A stretch of 64,000 nucleotides of DNA from Euryodendron excelsum (lineage: Eukaryota > Streptophyta > Magnoliopsida > Ericales > Pentaphylacaceae), in assembly GCA_033060915.1 (NCBI GenBank), contig CM065379.1:32425818-32489817 (forward strand). Direction: 5' to 3'. This document shows positions 10,449 through 22,835 of this stretch, piece by piece. Each line of letters starts with the position of its first letter. Within the stretch, counting starts at the first letter, position 1. The position numbers and the translations under genes were made by a program. The notes under the pieces were generated by a model. The model made no database searches, was not told where the DNA came from, and saw only the letters and a program-made list of their open reading frames with translations.

Positions 10449-12115
10449 GATGGCAGATGCGGGTGATGATGGTTCTGAGAGGAGACGTCGCTCGGGGAAG
10501 GCAGCTCGGACAAATTCCACCAGCGGTTCCAGTCGATCTAGAGGTAGTCGACGATCTACCGGACGAGCCTCTTCTAGTCAGAGCGGACAGGGGAGTAGAC
10601 CACCTGTCGACCCCTTTCTTCCAGTTAAATAGGCCTTTGCAGAGGAGATTGGTGTTGAGGAGGAGGTACCGGGCCTTGGGGATCAGGTGACCGGTTATAG
10701 GAGAGCCTTCTCCAGACATAGGCAAACGGATGCTGACTTGGGTGACCTGGACGTACCAGACATCCCACCACTCAGGGACCTTGCTTATCACCCCAGCGTA
10801 TATTCTAGACAGCATTTGCCCCCTCCTTGAGTACACACAGGCTTTAGAGGGGCTGTTCATCAGGTCTTCGTGACCATGCAGCGGGCTGCTCCATCATGTC
10901 GTGCCTTCTTGGCTGAGATCGGATTCAGAGCCTTTATAGGATTATAGGCTAACCACCTGAACCGGTATTTGGTATTAGCGCTAGTTGAGCGGTGGATTGG
11001 AGAGACCAGGACCTTCCATTTTGTCGGCTTCGAGTTAGGTCCCACTCCCTTGGATTGGGCGATCATCACAGGGCTTTCCTTCGTTGGCCGGCGGATCACT
11101 CTACAGTCAGTCAATAGAGATGAGACATGCATTCTGCTGGACTTGCCTCCTCCTGAGCGTTCGCCTTCCCAGTCTCTTAGCTCAGTCAGGATGACCGTAC
11201 CTTTGCTACTGAGCCATCGCTTGCCAGGCGGGACATTATGAGACGGCGACTTGTTTTGTACATCATCTTTAGCTGCTTCTGCAACAACAAGTCGCTTGTG
11301 CCTTTTCTTTTGGTGAGCATAGTAGCTGATCTTGGGGCTTTGTCTGAGCTGAATTGGGGGTCCTTCTCCTTTGGCTGCTTCCTTCGGTCGATGCGGGTTC
11401 GGACTTCTTCCCGTTAGGGCAGCATGACTAGTTTCTTGCCCTTTCTTATCTGGTGGAACTATGTGTACCTGCCTGTCCATCGCCTTGTAGTTGTCGAGGA
11501 CGACCTTTATCCACGTGCATTGAGGTGGGCCCGTGACCAGGTGGCCCAACGATTAGAGATTACTGACTTTGTGATGCTACGGGCAAACCTGGAGTTGATT
11601 GAGGCGAGAGATGTGACTTAGCGGTCCTTCTTTGGATCAGTTCATTATGAGACTATACGGTACTTGGTCCCATTGTCCCTGTTGAGGGCTGCTTTTCTCA
11701 GTGATGATACTTACGAGTCCTATCTAGGAGAGCGACGCTGGCGACAGTTTCATGAGGAGTTTCGGTCAACAGGAGTTCCACCAGAGTATATGTTTGGGGC
11801 CTTGGTGGCGGGAGTGCCTATCCCTATCAAGAGTAGTAGTCGGGTGCCGATTTCTTGCTTCTTCCGAATACAGATTATGCTGCGCACTTTGGGGTTCATT
11901 TTGTCGGTGCCTTCACCCGATTTGAGGTAGTAGTTGGCGGGTACGCTGTGGGCCAGGAGGTGGTTGACTTGTGGCGCTGAGCTAGAGGATATATGCCCCA
12001 ATCTGAGTTTAGTGCTATGAAGGATCAGAGGGATTGATACCAGATAGAGCGAGATCAGTACTAGGCCGAGGTAGCTTCCCTGACGGCTTGGATAGCTCAG
12101 ATGGGAGGTGGTGGG

Positions 12116-12203
12116 GTATGTTGTCTTTCCTTCCCTTCTTTTTGCTCTACTATCATTTAGTTCTTCCTTCATGTGGCTGATTTCAGTTCTATCTTCTCTA
12201 CAA
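12116..12203 (+). other. Intron 2 of PMD gene, element A (acceptor damaged)
   Basis: Starts GTATGT after a Gly run, pyrimidine-rich. In copy H the acceptor is GCAG before GATGG; here the aligned bases are ACAA before GATGT, so the original AG is lost and the nearest AG is one base downstream, which would shift frame. Confidence 0.65.
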
Positions 12204-12290
12204 GATGTTGGTGCTTCGAGTAGTTATCCGCCTCCTTCGATGCCGGGTTTTGAGGATTTCGATCCAGATCACATTTACTTTGACCTTTGA

Positions 12291-12818
12291 TAGATGCCCC
12301 TTGTGGAGACTCTGATCTTCCTTTGCCCCTATTCCTGAGATATATTTATGTTAGACAGTTTTATTTTGTAAGTTTTGTATAAAGATGGATATTTATGGTA
12401 TTTAGATGCATGGATAGACATATACATTTATGATCTTTACAGCTAGGCATATGATCAACTGTATGTGATGGATGATGATGTTATGTATCTATTACATGAG
12501 TTGATGTTGGTGACTTCTGTATTTACATGGAGTTGTGTCCTATGCGAAGCTTATACGATTTTTTTATTTTATTTTATTTTTATATGCACATATTAGAAAT
12601 ATATTAACTAACAGAATGACAAAGGGTGCTGTCGAACTCGATATCTTTGGAATGGTAACTCTTTCCTTTTCGAGGGGGCCTGGCCTCTCTGCTGGCTCAA
12701 TCTTACCTTGATTGGATGATAGCACTTCGTACCTTTCTCAACCTTTTGATCACCTTCGGCTCTCTGCCTCAGGGTTAGTGTATATGTTATTGGGCTGAAA
12801 CTCTCGACTCTCGGGGTT
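12291..12818. other. Non-coding stretch downstream of PMD gene (element A)
   Basis: AT-rich sequence with T runs and GATGATGATG-like repeats. It is conserved in element H at 47149-47749. No coding signal was seen on either strand; probably 3' UTR of the PMD gene. Confidence 0.5.
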
Positions 12819-13333
12819 TTAGCAACAGCTTTGCCGACCTTCAGCAGAGCGATAAGTGGCCAATCCTTTCAATCTGAGGAGACTTTGTTTGGGACCGTAA
12901 TGTAGGCTAGGTTGTGGGGCTTCAAAAACAACGGGATATATAGGCTCAAATTTGATATCTTCTTCAGTAGAGTTTAGATCCATACCGTCCTTGACTATTT
13001 TTTTTTCAATAGGGTTACCATCCTTCTTTAGCTTCGGCAGCGTGTCTAGCTCATTTAGATCAAGCAATCCATTTTCAATCAAAGTGGACTTTAGTAGGGT
13101 TGTAATGTAGGCCATGGTTTTGATGTTTTGCAAGAAAGGATAAGGCTCGAATCTATTATTTCTACTGGGTTTCTTTGTAACCTAGGATCACCTTTAAATT
13201 TCCTTCTTGCTTTTTCTATATACTTCTCAGGGCGAAAATGACTCTTTTCTTTCACCCTTTTTATATACTTTTTGAGATAAACATGACTCTCTTCTCTTTC
13301 GATCTTCTTATTATGCTTTTGAAGATGACTCAA
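12819..13333 (-). pseudogene. Unassigned minus-strand ORF remnant between gag and PMD gene (element A)
   Basis: Two overlapping open segments on the coding strand, with a Lys/Glu-rich stretch (SHLQKHNKKIEREESHVY) then TMAYITTLLKSTLIENGLL. Element H keeps both in one frame of about 140 codons (47750-48172), so A has a frameshift. There is no in-frame ATG at the upstream end (the first codon after a stop is TTG). I do not recognise a family; it occupies the place where protease would be expected, but no catalytic motif is visible. Confidence 0.4.
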
Positions 13334-14257
13334 TCATAGTTTTCTTCAGGCCTTTCCTTAGATTTTTTTTCTTTTTTTTCTTTTTTTTTTCGACCTCTTG
13401 CCCCTTGGCAACTCTTTTCCTTTGCTTTGTCCTTTTTATCTTTTTCCCTTCTATGGAATGAGTAATTCTACCATCACTTTTTCCTTTAGACCTTTTCCTC
13501 AGTAGTTCAATCTAACCCAATATGAGCGGTGATCCCTAGGTTGGGGTTTTCTTGGAAAAGATAAATGGCTCAACGGGTTTGACAAGGGGTTGCTTCCAAC
13601 TGTATGGGAAATGAAATGAGAGCCTCTCTTCACTTTGAGCTAGATTACTTGATCCATAGAGCTTTCAATGCTGCCTTAGCACAATAAAGGTGGATACCAT
13701 TCGTAGAGTTCTTAAATATTGTCTGCCCCAGTGTGGGGAGGACAGTCTTGGATCGGGGTTGACAAAGAAAATTTTTGCTTTCCGCGAGGCACTGGGGGTT
13801 AAGCAAAGGGAATATAAACACTTATTCTTTGACATAGGAAAATGAAAGGTGGCTCCTCTTCATTTTGATAATCTGGCCACGTATCGCTTAGCCTCAGTGT
13901 CTTGCAAGTGTTGCCTTTGGGTAGTTTCCTCACTCACCCTTATCTTCTCTCTCTTCAGAAAGCTGATTATTTGGCGAGTGGTTAACTCATGCTATCATCT
14001 CTTCAAGTTAATCCATTCCATGAGATAGATCATGCCCCTTTGCAAAGAAAGTAGTTACCATTCACAAGAGAAGATAAGACAACAGTGATGGAATAAAAGA
14101 CTATTATTTGATTATTATTATCATTTCTTATGGAAAGCATAGAGTTCTTGAGCAGTAAGAAAATGTAAACATCAATTTAAAGATAGGAAGTAAAAGGGAT
14201 ACAAAGAAAGTGGGTGAAAACAGCCCTCTCTTGTACGCTTTTGATAGGATTCCTATT
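13334..14257 (-). other. Spacer downstream of gag with long purine tract (element A)
   Basis: 13360-13400 is an almost pure pyrimidine run on plus, that is, purine on the coding strand. A further short frame (about 13555-13735 minus, SSPHWGRQYLRTL) is shared with element H at 48354-48563. Function unknown; poly-T tracts vary in length between copies. Confidence 0.4.
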
Positions 14258-16271
14258 TTAGTAAGGCCTCGGGACAATGCCCACATCTTCGATACTCCAT
14301 TCATGGTTCAAGTCCTTAGCCAAGGCAAGACAGGCGAAGGCTTCTGCTAGAACTCCGGATATGTCTGCAGTGATGATACAGTCAGTAGCTTCATTGATCT
14401 CTTTCTCGTTCTTTGCAACAATTCCTTCTGTAAATAGGGTGGCTATTTCACCTCCTTCTAACTCGAACGGCTCTATCTGTTCTCTTGGCTCTTCTAGCCC
14501 CCAAGCCATGTCTTCATAGTTGTACTCAGTTGCCGGCCAAGGGTTTTCCAACAAGTGACTTTCAGCTGTTGCATACTTCTGGTGTAGAAACTCATCACCC
14601 CATCCATCAGTAGTTATTCTTTTGATATGCTCTTCCTTCGGGAACATTGGCTCTTCAATGGGCCATTCAGAAGCCTCAGGCACCTCATCAGGGTTATAGA
14701 GATAAATCGGGCACAATGGGAGATCCTCCTCCCAGTCATCTTCTTCATTGGTCTCCCAATCGTCCTCACAACCTTCAGCCTTGAGCTCGTCGAACTCTCC
14801 CTCGTCTTCCATTTCTACTAATATCATGTTGACGGTGTGATTCGACAGAGGGTTAGTGGTCACATTGGGGGTCGGAGCAGGTTTTATCAGCTGCAGATCA
14901 ATGGTCTTGTTGTCGATCAAGTCTTAGATTTTGTGCCTGAGAGCGAAGCACCTTTCGGTGTCATGCCCTTGGCCACCTGAATGGTATTCACATGTAAGGG
15001 TGGCATTAAAGGTTGGGGGTAGAGGGCTTGGCAATGGGCGAGCAGGTATGGGCTTCAGGATATTATTCTTCAGCAAGTTATGGTAGGCGTTAGTCTGAGT
15101 GCAGGCTAAGGTGTCAAAGGTACGGATGTGTTGAGCAGGTCTATTAAAGTTGGGCCGTGCCCCGGCGGGGCCATAGTTAGAGGTTGGAACAGGCATTGTT
15201 AAGGTGGGTAAGGGCAGGACAGGGTGTGATTGTAGTGGTGGATAGTATTGGGGTGGTTGGCCAGGCAAGATGGCAGACACTTCGCTTTCCTTCCTGACTG
15301 TTCCTTTTGTAATAGCCACTCTCTTGGATATGTTGGTAGTACTTTTCCAGTCTTGGCGTAGGGGTCCGTAATCCTCTTTGTCTTGAGGCCATTTTCTATC
15401 ATCTCTCCTTGCATGATGAGCTCGGAGAAGCTTTTCCCTACACTTGTGCAGAGCTTCTCATAGTATATACCTTGAAAAGTGTGCACAAACAGTTGTACGT
15501 ACTCCTTCTCTTCCAATGGGGGATTGACTTGTGCGGCAGCTTCTCTCTATCTCAAGGCATACTTCTTGAAGCTTTCCTTTTCACCCTTCCTTATAGTCAT
15601 CAAGGACCATCGATTAGAGGTGAGATCAATATTGTGATGATATTGGGCTTTAAATGCATTGACCAGCTCGATCCAGGTTGTGATCTTCCATAGGTCCAGA
15701 CGAGCAAACCATCGTAAAGCAGACCCCGCGAGGCTGTGTTGGAATAGCTGCATGAGGAGCTTCGAATCGTTGCCGTGACCACTTAGCGCTCCAACATAGA
15801 GACGAAGATGAGCGACGGAGTTCCAGTGCCGTCATATTTCTGCAAGTCAGGCATTTTGAACCCAGGGGGTCTCGGGTGGTTAGGAAAGAAACATAACTCG
15901 TCATAGGAAGTGAACCCGTAAGTGTCGTGGCTATGGAGACTTCGTAGTGAATCTTCTAGCCCTTGGATTTTCAGACTGAGAGGGTCTAGAGGAGCCTTCT
16001 TTACGACAGATGAAAGTAATATGGTCTTGTCCTCTTCAGCGCTGATCCCTTTGGCATCTTCCTTATTCCTCCCCGCATTTTCAGATTGAAGCACAATCCT
16101 TGGATTAGCGAGTTCAGGGTCTTTTGACGAAGTCATACATGATGATGGGACTGCAACAATATCCTTCAAAGCCATAGTTTGAATGAGTTTGAGCATCTCA
16201 TCCATCTTAGTCCTCATTTCGTTGACCTCTTCCCAAGAGACTTGAGATGATTCTTAAAGGTTAGCAGCCAT
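14258..16271 (-). pseudogene. gag: Ogre/Tat-type gag with acidic tail, element A
   Basis: The ATG at 16271-16269 matches the gag start of copy H. Order on minus: charged N-terminus (MDEMLKLIQTMALKD); capsid-type domain starting FKMPDLQKYDGTG and including LAGSALRWFARLDLW, FKAQYHHNIDLTS and ESFKKYALRWREAA; Pro-rich linker; a CEYHSGGQGHDTERC zinc-binding-like motif; PNVTTNPLSNHTVNMI; then about 200 acidic residues ending VPRPY. The motif order is that of gag in the Ogre/Tat branch. Frame changes and stops (for example TAA after RHKI, from Gln) make it a pseudogene. No protease or polymerase follows. Confidence 0.85.
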
Positions 16272-17826
16272 TAGTGATGCTCTTTGTCAGGTGATAATGG
16301 GATCCCTAGGTGGATGTTGCCTCTTTTTGGGAGCAATATTGACTCAGTACAGGGTGACCTCTGTAAATAGAAATAAAAAGGAAGAAAGAAAAAGACAAAA
16401 ACACAAATCGCAAGTCAGTTTTTGATTTTTAGAGAGCTTTATGCAATGCATGTCCTAGGGTGCCCCTCTTTTAGGAGGGAAGCTAAGCATGATGTATTGG
16501 CTCACTTTTGGAGATAGGGGATTGCCACTGTATGCAGATGCCTTACCATCAGTTGGAAACCTTTCCTTCGTTCATGCATTTATTCACTCTCTCATTCGCG
16601 GAAAATGAAGAAATACATTTAACTTCAGGTTTATTATATAAAAGAATTGAAATACATTTTAACAAGGGGAGATGGAACATGTTTCTTTGGAATTTCTGCC
16701 TATCTAGTTTTACATGAGGAGTCCTAAACTACTCTTGAGTTTTCAGATCTGCCTTCCTTGGATTCAATGTTGAGGAGGTCACTGAGAGACCTTGTTGACT
16801 GATTGCTCCTTGTCTTCTTGACAATCCTATCTCCGTGAGTATAGAGGGATTGGGGCCCCTCTTATGAAATGAATTGATGTGCATGCCGTGAGTCATTAAG
16901 GTTACATGGGAACCCTTAGGGTTTAGGTAGGTTTAATGCAAGGGAGAGTGAACTAGGTGTCACTCTCGATGGGTTGATCATATGTATGAGAATGCAGTGA
17001 CTTGAGTTATTTGGAACTCTTGTCTTGACATGGAATATGGAATACATGAAAATGGATGCATAGAGTATAAGGAAAGAGAATACAATTGAAGTACATATGC
17101 TTGTATGAGCTGTTAGATAGTCATTATAACAGTAGGAATACAGTCATTATAACAATAGGAATAGACAGGTATAAATAAAAATAAGAGCAATCGCCCTTTC
17201 CTCCATGGTTTTGAAAAACGGTGTGCATGTCTTAAATCCGGCAGAGGTTTGGCTATGCAAGGTGTCTATATGAGCATGAGGTTGAGGGTTGACTAACGCA
17301 TCCTAAAAAGGCTCGGTCCCCAGATCTTCAAACCTAGGCCCACGCTCCGAGGTGGTGCCATGATCGGTTGGTGATCTAAGTGGGGGAACCATCAAGAGGC
17401 CGTAGGTGAAGAAACTGACATAACATCTTTCTCACAACCAATATACCACTCCCTCTTTCTAAATAGAAATGTCATATCAAGGTAAAAATGCAAGTATGCA
17501 GAATGCAAGTGCACATGCAGTGTGTGTGTGATTTTTGAAAGCGAAGGAAAGAACCCAACAACTCCCATCCATCCTGTTCATCACATTCATGCATGGCAGT
17601 TAATAAAATTTAAACAAAAATGTCGCACCTACAAAACAAAGATGCAAGAGTTAGTATGTAGATGGCAAACTTAATACAAGGTAATATGAATAAATGCATG
17701 TTTTTTTGAAAATAATTTTGAAAATTTGATTTTGAAAATTTAAAGTGAATAAGATTGAACAAGTTAATTGAAGACTCTACATGGGTGAAGGATAAAGAGA
17801 CATGATTACAGCCAAACCCTTTAAGT
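16272..17826 (-). other. 5' leader of element A (primer site to gag)
   Basis: About 1.55 kb without a convincing ORF on either strand, clearly conserved in element H (51076-52623). Such a leader is the usual place for RNA dimerisation and packaging signals; no specific signal could be identified. Confidence 0.5.
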
Positions 17827-17845
17827 GTCCCCAGTGGAGTAACCA
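17827..17845 (-). other. Primer binding site of element A
   Basis: On minus the sequence is TGGTTACTCCACTGGGGAC, two bases after the 5' LTR end. Element H has TGGCGAGTCCATTGAG at the same place. The consensus appears close to TGGCGACTCCACTGGGG; I did not assign the tRNA. Confidence 0.7.
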
Positions 17846-17847
17846 GC

Positions 17848-20800
17848 TATCGCGCCCAGATTTTTTGCACTCAAAGAATACACACACAAGCGGGAAAAAT
17901 ATTGTACTCTCTCGTTAGAACTCACCCTCCTAGAAGAATGAGTGCGACTATGTTTGAATTGAAAATTAGTTTGAATAAAGGGCTTTTGGAAAAAATCTGG
18001 AGTCGCCACCTAAAAACTAAGCATAATCCGAAGACTACACTTAGGGTATTTGAAAACGGTTTTGAAAATATTACCTCAAGAGAGGGTTTTTAGGAAAACA
18101 GGTTGCTTAGCAACCTTTAGAAAACATTTAAGCCCTTATTGAAAATAAACTCCATTTTGATCCTTGAAAATAGTGATCCTAAGTTCGGAGGTTGGTTATG
18201 TGTAGGGAAGACGCACTAGGTCATCACCCTACCCCGCCCTTGCAGTACCTACATGTCTATTTACCCTAAATTCACCTATGAGAGTCTTCAACTAACAAAT
18301 GTTCAATCCTATTCACTTTAGAAAAGAAATGTTTAAAAAGAAATTTAACATGATGCATGATATGCAAGTGTAAGAAAAGAAAGTTGAAAAATAGATTTGG
18401 AAAGAAAATGATTTGATTTAAAAGAGATTTGAAAAGAATTAGGGAATTGGAAAGTTTTAGAAATTGGAAATAGAGATTTGGAGTTGGAAGTTTGAGATAG
18501 ATCATAGAATTAGAAACTTGAAGAAGATTGTAGAATTGAAGATTGGAAAAAAGTTAGGGAATTAGAGATTGGAAAAGATTGTGGAATTTGAGATTGGAAA
18601 AGATTGTGACCGCACCCATGAGTGGTTGCCTACGTATCTTTTTTGAGGAATCAGGTCAGTCGTAGTTCGAACAAGAGTCCGATAGAAAATAGAAGGTTTA
18701 ATTGGAAAAAAAAATTGAATTAAAATTTGGATTTGGTTTTAATTTAGAATAGAAGATTGGAATTTGAAATGGAAGAATAGAGACCCTAGACCTAGGAAGA
18801 TAGGATTTAGAAAGGACTCGAGATTCAGAAAGATTTGACTCGAATGTTGGACTTGGAAGACCGAAGAAAGATTGGATTTAGGAAGGGTTCAAATTAGGAA
18901 AGGTTTAATTTAGGAAAGTTCAAAATAGGAAAGTGTAATTTTTGGAAAGTTTCATTTTAGGAAAGTTTCAATTTAAGAAACTGTTGGATTAAGAAAGTTT
19001 TGAAATAGGAAACATTTTGTTTTAAGAAAGTTTTAAAATTGGAAAGTTTTGAATTTAGAATGTTTTGAAATAGGGAAGTTTTGAAAGTTGGAAAGTTTAG
19101 AATTTAGAAAGTTTTAGATTTGGAAAGATTTGAAGTTTAGGGAACTTTAGAATTTTAGAAAGATTCAAAATTTGAGTTTTAGAAATTCTTGAAATTAGGA
19201 AATGTTTTGAGTTTAAGAAAGGTTTGAAAACTTAGATTTAGAAAGTTAAGATTTGAAAATGGATGGAATTAAGAAAGGTTTGAAAGCTTAAAGTTTAAGG
19301 AAAGATTCAAAAGTTTAAGTTTAGGAAACTTAAGGTTTAGAAAAGTACTAGATTAGGAAAGAGTTGAATTAGGAAAGACTTGAGTTTGGAAGGATTGAGA
19401 TTCCTATTTCCTAAAACAAGGGATGAGATTTTGTTTCTAAAAAGAGATGTTTTGATATTGTTTCCAAAAACGGAGGATTGGATTTAGTTTCCTAAAGGGG
19501 AGATTGGGTTTGGTTTTCTAAAGGGAAGATTGGATTTGGTTTGTTAAAGGGATGATTGGATTTGACATAGATTTGGAAAGATGAAGTTTTGGAAATTCTA
19601 GTTTTGGGAAGACTATAGTTTTGATGTAGAAAATAAGTTTTAGAAATATATATATAGTTTTGATGTAGAAAACAAGAGGTTTTGGAAACCTAGGTTTTGA
19701 GGCCAAAATAAGGGATTGGAAATCATGCTTTTAGGAAGGAAAATTAGGGTTTCCTAATTGTGGGTTCAAGGGTTTAACTTGGACACCAAGAAAAGCGATT
19801 TTTGGAAAGTGAGTTTTTTAGAAAGGGAGATTTTAGGAAGGAAATCCTAAAGAGGAGTTTTGGAAAGTAAACTTGAAAATGGAGTTTTTTTTAGGAAAGA
19901 AGATTTTGGAAGAAGGTTTTAGGAAAGAGATTTAGGGAGCATTCTTAGAAAGTGAATTTTGAGGAGAGTGTTTCGGAAAAAAGTTTTGAAAAATAGATTC
20001 TTGAAGAAAGTTTTTAGAAAACAAATTTAGAAAGGAATTTGAAGAAGGAGATTGGAGAGAGTTTTTGGAAAGTATGTTGAAAAAGAGATTTTTAGAAGGA
20101 GGGATTTGAAAAGAGAGTTTTTAGAAAGTATATATAAAATACCTCACTTGCTTAAAGCGATTCTAACCATAAGAAGGTTAGAACCATTTTAAGACAGTGG
20201 TTTTGAAAACAAAAATGTTTTGAAAATATGGACTATATTAGTCACTTTAAATGTAACACTTTCCAAAAGCAACCCTAGCCATGAAAAAGCTAGAACCACC
20301 TTAGGATTGTGATTTTGAAAACAAGTTTTGAAAAAGAAGATTTTGATGCAATTTTGAAAATGATGCTAATGCAAGCTTTGAAAATGAGTTTGAAAACGAA
20401 CTTTGGAAGAATGCAAGATCATGATATGCACAATACAAAGAGGGCCGTAAACATACAAGCTTAAAGGCTTCACCACATAATTTAGGGGGTCGAACCCACG
20501 TGGTCTCCGGTTAGACTAAAAGAAAGCCCCCGACATGGTGACTCTCCAATAGCATAATCCTACACATGGACCGGGAATTTTCTTGTTTCAAGCATGCAAG
20601 AAGGGGAGAAAGAAGATGGGGGATTAAAATAGAAAAAAACCCAAGTGGGTTAGGAGAGAGGGAGGGGGGAAGATGCGTAAACGTAAATAAGAAGCCCACC
20701 TTGTGTCTTCTCTATTTTGCTTAGCTTTGCACGCTTTGTTTTGCTTGTCTTGCTTCGGTCTTCACTTCAATCTTCAAGAGTTTGTCTTTAATCTTCAAAG

Positions 20801-22626
20801 CTTCAGATTGTTGCACTTTAAGTCTTCAAAGGAGGCTTTGAAGGCTTGTGTATGAGTGTATAGAAGTGTATGTGAGTGTATAGGAGGCTAGGGTTTGTGT
20901 ATGGAGGCTAGGGTTTGGAAAACCTAAGGAGACTAGGGTTTAGAGAGGCTACGAGCTCTGCATATCAAAAAGTATGGTTTTTAAACTGAGTTTACGGGCC
21001 TCTTTCGCGTTGGAGAAGGCTCTGTATTTATAAACAAAGGAATGACCTGGCGCCTGTTGCAGTAGCGCTAGGCCAAAAATGCTTCTAGCGCCACTAGGAG
21101 TGGCGCCAGGCCAAATATTGGCTTGGCACCACTACTAGTGGCGCCAGCCAGTTAGGAAAGTTTTAAGGTAGGCAAACAACGTATCTTGAGAAGATTTGAG
21201 CACTTGTACTAGTGACTACCATACCATTTTTAGCCTAGCTTCACTAGGAGTGACTCCGGAAGCTTCGGGAAGCATTTAAGGGATCGGGAATGGCCCAGAA
21301 GGCCGAAAAAGGGCAAGAACCCTTAGAATAGGATCCCGGAGATATTTGACTTGAAAAAGGATGACAAAATGTGTTGGAATGGTTGACCAAGCCATTAGGG
21401 GCAAAACAGTTAACCGGGCCGGAAAGTTGCCGGGACAAACTCAGAACGTCTCAGAAGAAGACTTGAGATTTGAAAACATTATTTAGAAGGTCCCCAAAGG
21501 CTACCGGTTTGATACCTAGAGCCGGTGTGATCAGAAAAGGCGACGGGCCCACCAGGGGCAAAACGGTCTTTTTGCATTGGGTTTGCCAGAATTGACTCGA
21601 AAAGATAAAGGAAGGTCAGGAATACTTTAAAAAGCATTCTTGAGAGGTTACCAGTTTGATACCCAGAGCCGGTATGATCCCCGGGGCGTTCGGATGCCTA
21701 GGGGCAAAATGGTCATCTTGACCAAAAAGTCTCGAAATTGGCCCGAAACTGACTAGAAGGCACCTAATCATGCCGGATCATCTCCAAGATGATCTTGGAA
21801 GGGTGGAATTACCGTTTTGAAGACTTAGGTGTGTTCTCGAGAGACATGTCGAAAAATGGCCCTAAGGGCAGTTTGGTCATTTTTCACCGAAGTGGGCTAG
21901 CAGGCACCGGTGTTGACCTGGGTTTTAAGTGTTTCCGCCACTCTAATGGCGGTCTTGTGATATAGGGGTTTGTTGGCAATTCCCTATATCATCCTATTTG
22001 CGAGTATTTTCACTACTCTGATGGTTGCGATATTTGCGAGTACTTCCGCTACTCTGACGGTTTGTGATCATTCTCGAGACTGCTTGATCTTGGGAAGCTG
22101 CTAAAGGGACTTAGCACCTAAGAAGTCAACATTTCTGCATTAGTGGGCTAGCAAGCGCTAAAGGTGGACTATTTTACCATCTAGGGGACTTGGGGTCTCG
22201 TCTCGGTCGACAGGTTTAAAGGGACTTACCTTTCCGAAGAGAATTTTTTGAAAAACGTGTCGGATTGGATTGACTTACCGTCTCGTGGAATTAGCTTTCT
22301 CGAGAGAGGGATTGGAATTGGAATTGGAATTGGAAAAAAGGGGTTGGAAAGGGGACTTACAGTCTTTAGAAAGACGTGCCTATTGGAATTGGAAAGGGGA
22401 CTTACCGTCTTCGGAAAGATGCGCCTGATTTGGAATTTGACTGAACAATGCCCCTAAGGGCATTTCAATCATTTTGCCTCCATTTAGGCCTGGTGGGCCC
22501 GTGAAGCGATGGATAGACAGGATTAGACTTGGAAAGTTGATTTGACTCAAAATATGTCCGCATTGACTTGAATACAAGTCTGGACGGATTATAGACAGCC
22601 GAGCGGTCAAAAATGGGGTGATTACA
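17848..22626 (-). repeat. 5' LTR of element A
   Basis: 4779 bp. The left edge reads TATCGCGCCCAG, a one-base change from TGTCGCGCCCAG; the right edge is TGATTACA, changed from TGCTTACA. It contains the AGGAAAG-rich block (18890-19400), the CCACGTGG region near 20495 and the palindrome promoter. It is much more diverged from its partner LTR than B's LTRs are from each other, so A is older than B. Confidence 0.9.
21025..21148 (-). promoter_or_regulatory. LTR A-right core promoter with three palindromes
   Basis: TATAAATA on minus at 21025-21032, followed upstream by inverted repeats at 21046-21073, 21085-21110 and 21123-21148. The middle one pairs CTAGCGCCACT with AGTGGCGCCAG. Confidence 0.7.
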
Positions 22627-22760
22627 AAAAGCAATTTGAGTTTGCTTACCCATTTGACAAGCATCACAAACACTATCTTTGTCAAATTTGATTTTTGAAA
22701 ATCCTTTGACCAAATCATTTTTAGGAACCTTTGACAGTATGCTCATACTAATGTGATCAA
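22627..22760 (-). pseudogene. Copia G GAG-pre-integrase fragment
   Basis: Reads SILSKVPKNDLVKGF then CDACQMGKQTQIAF, the HHCC-type zinc region (its CxxC half) that precedes copia integrase. It is cut by the insertion of A. A tyrosine-to-stop-free frame remains for only about 40 residues of real copia sequence. Confidence 0.8.
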
Positions 22761-22835
22761 GTCTTCTATGCCATAATCAACTTTCATTACTATTCATAGT
22801 AGCAAGGCATTCAACTTTGCGAGAAGCCAAGTCAT

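Larger units (their letters stand above)
9492..12290 (+). pseudogene. Antisense plant mobile domain (PMD) gene in element A, three exons, broken
   Basis: Exon 1 (9492-9568) starts at ATG; exon 2 runs 10449-12115; exon 3 about 12204-12290. Joining the exon 1 end (AA) to the exon 2 start (G, then ATGGCAGATGCG) keeps frame. The N-terminal part is Ser/Arg-rich and basic; the PMD core is recognised by LALVERWIGETRTFHFV and LGPTPLDWAIITGLSF. The C-terminus has charged DQ-rich coiled-coil-like sequence, then a Gly run and an acidic tail (FEDFDPDH). PMD proteins (MAIN/MAIL family) occur as host genes and inside transposons; often mislabelled aminotransferase-like or phosphatase 7-like. Stops at PVK/AFAEE, PPP/VHT and GL/ANHL fit CAG or CGA mutation. 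Exon 2 length (1667 nt from the splice site) implies a net frameshift relative to copy H. Confidence 0.8.
1..22626 (-). mobile_element. Element A: non-autonomous Ogre/Tat-like LTR retrotransposon (5' end of left LTR outside window)
   Basis: Two related LTRs (up to 9121, and 17848-22626) flank 8.7 kb of internal sequence. The coding strand is minus: the primer site lies just inside the right LTR and the polypurine tract just inside the left LTR, and gag reads on minus. The internal region holds gag, an unassigned ORF and an antisense plant mobile domain gene, but no protease, reverse transcriptase, RNase H or integrase. The element sits in copia element G, whose sequence resumes at 22627; the predicted target duplication is AAAAG (22627-22631), whose partner is left of the window. 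A chromovirus (B) is inserted in the left LTR. Assignment to the Ogre/Tat branch rests on LTR size, gag type and primer site. Confidence 0.85.

Noticed and set aside
10449..12115. Annotating the PMD gene as an aminotransferase or a protein phosphatase
   Set aside because: Those database labels come from naming habits; no catalytic motif of either enzyme is visible.
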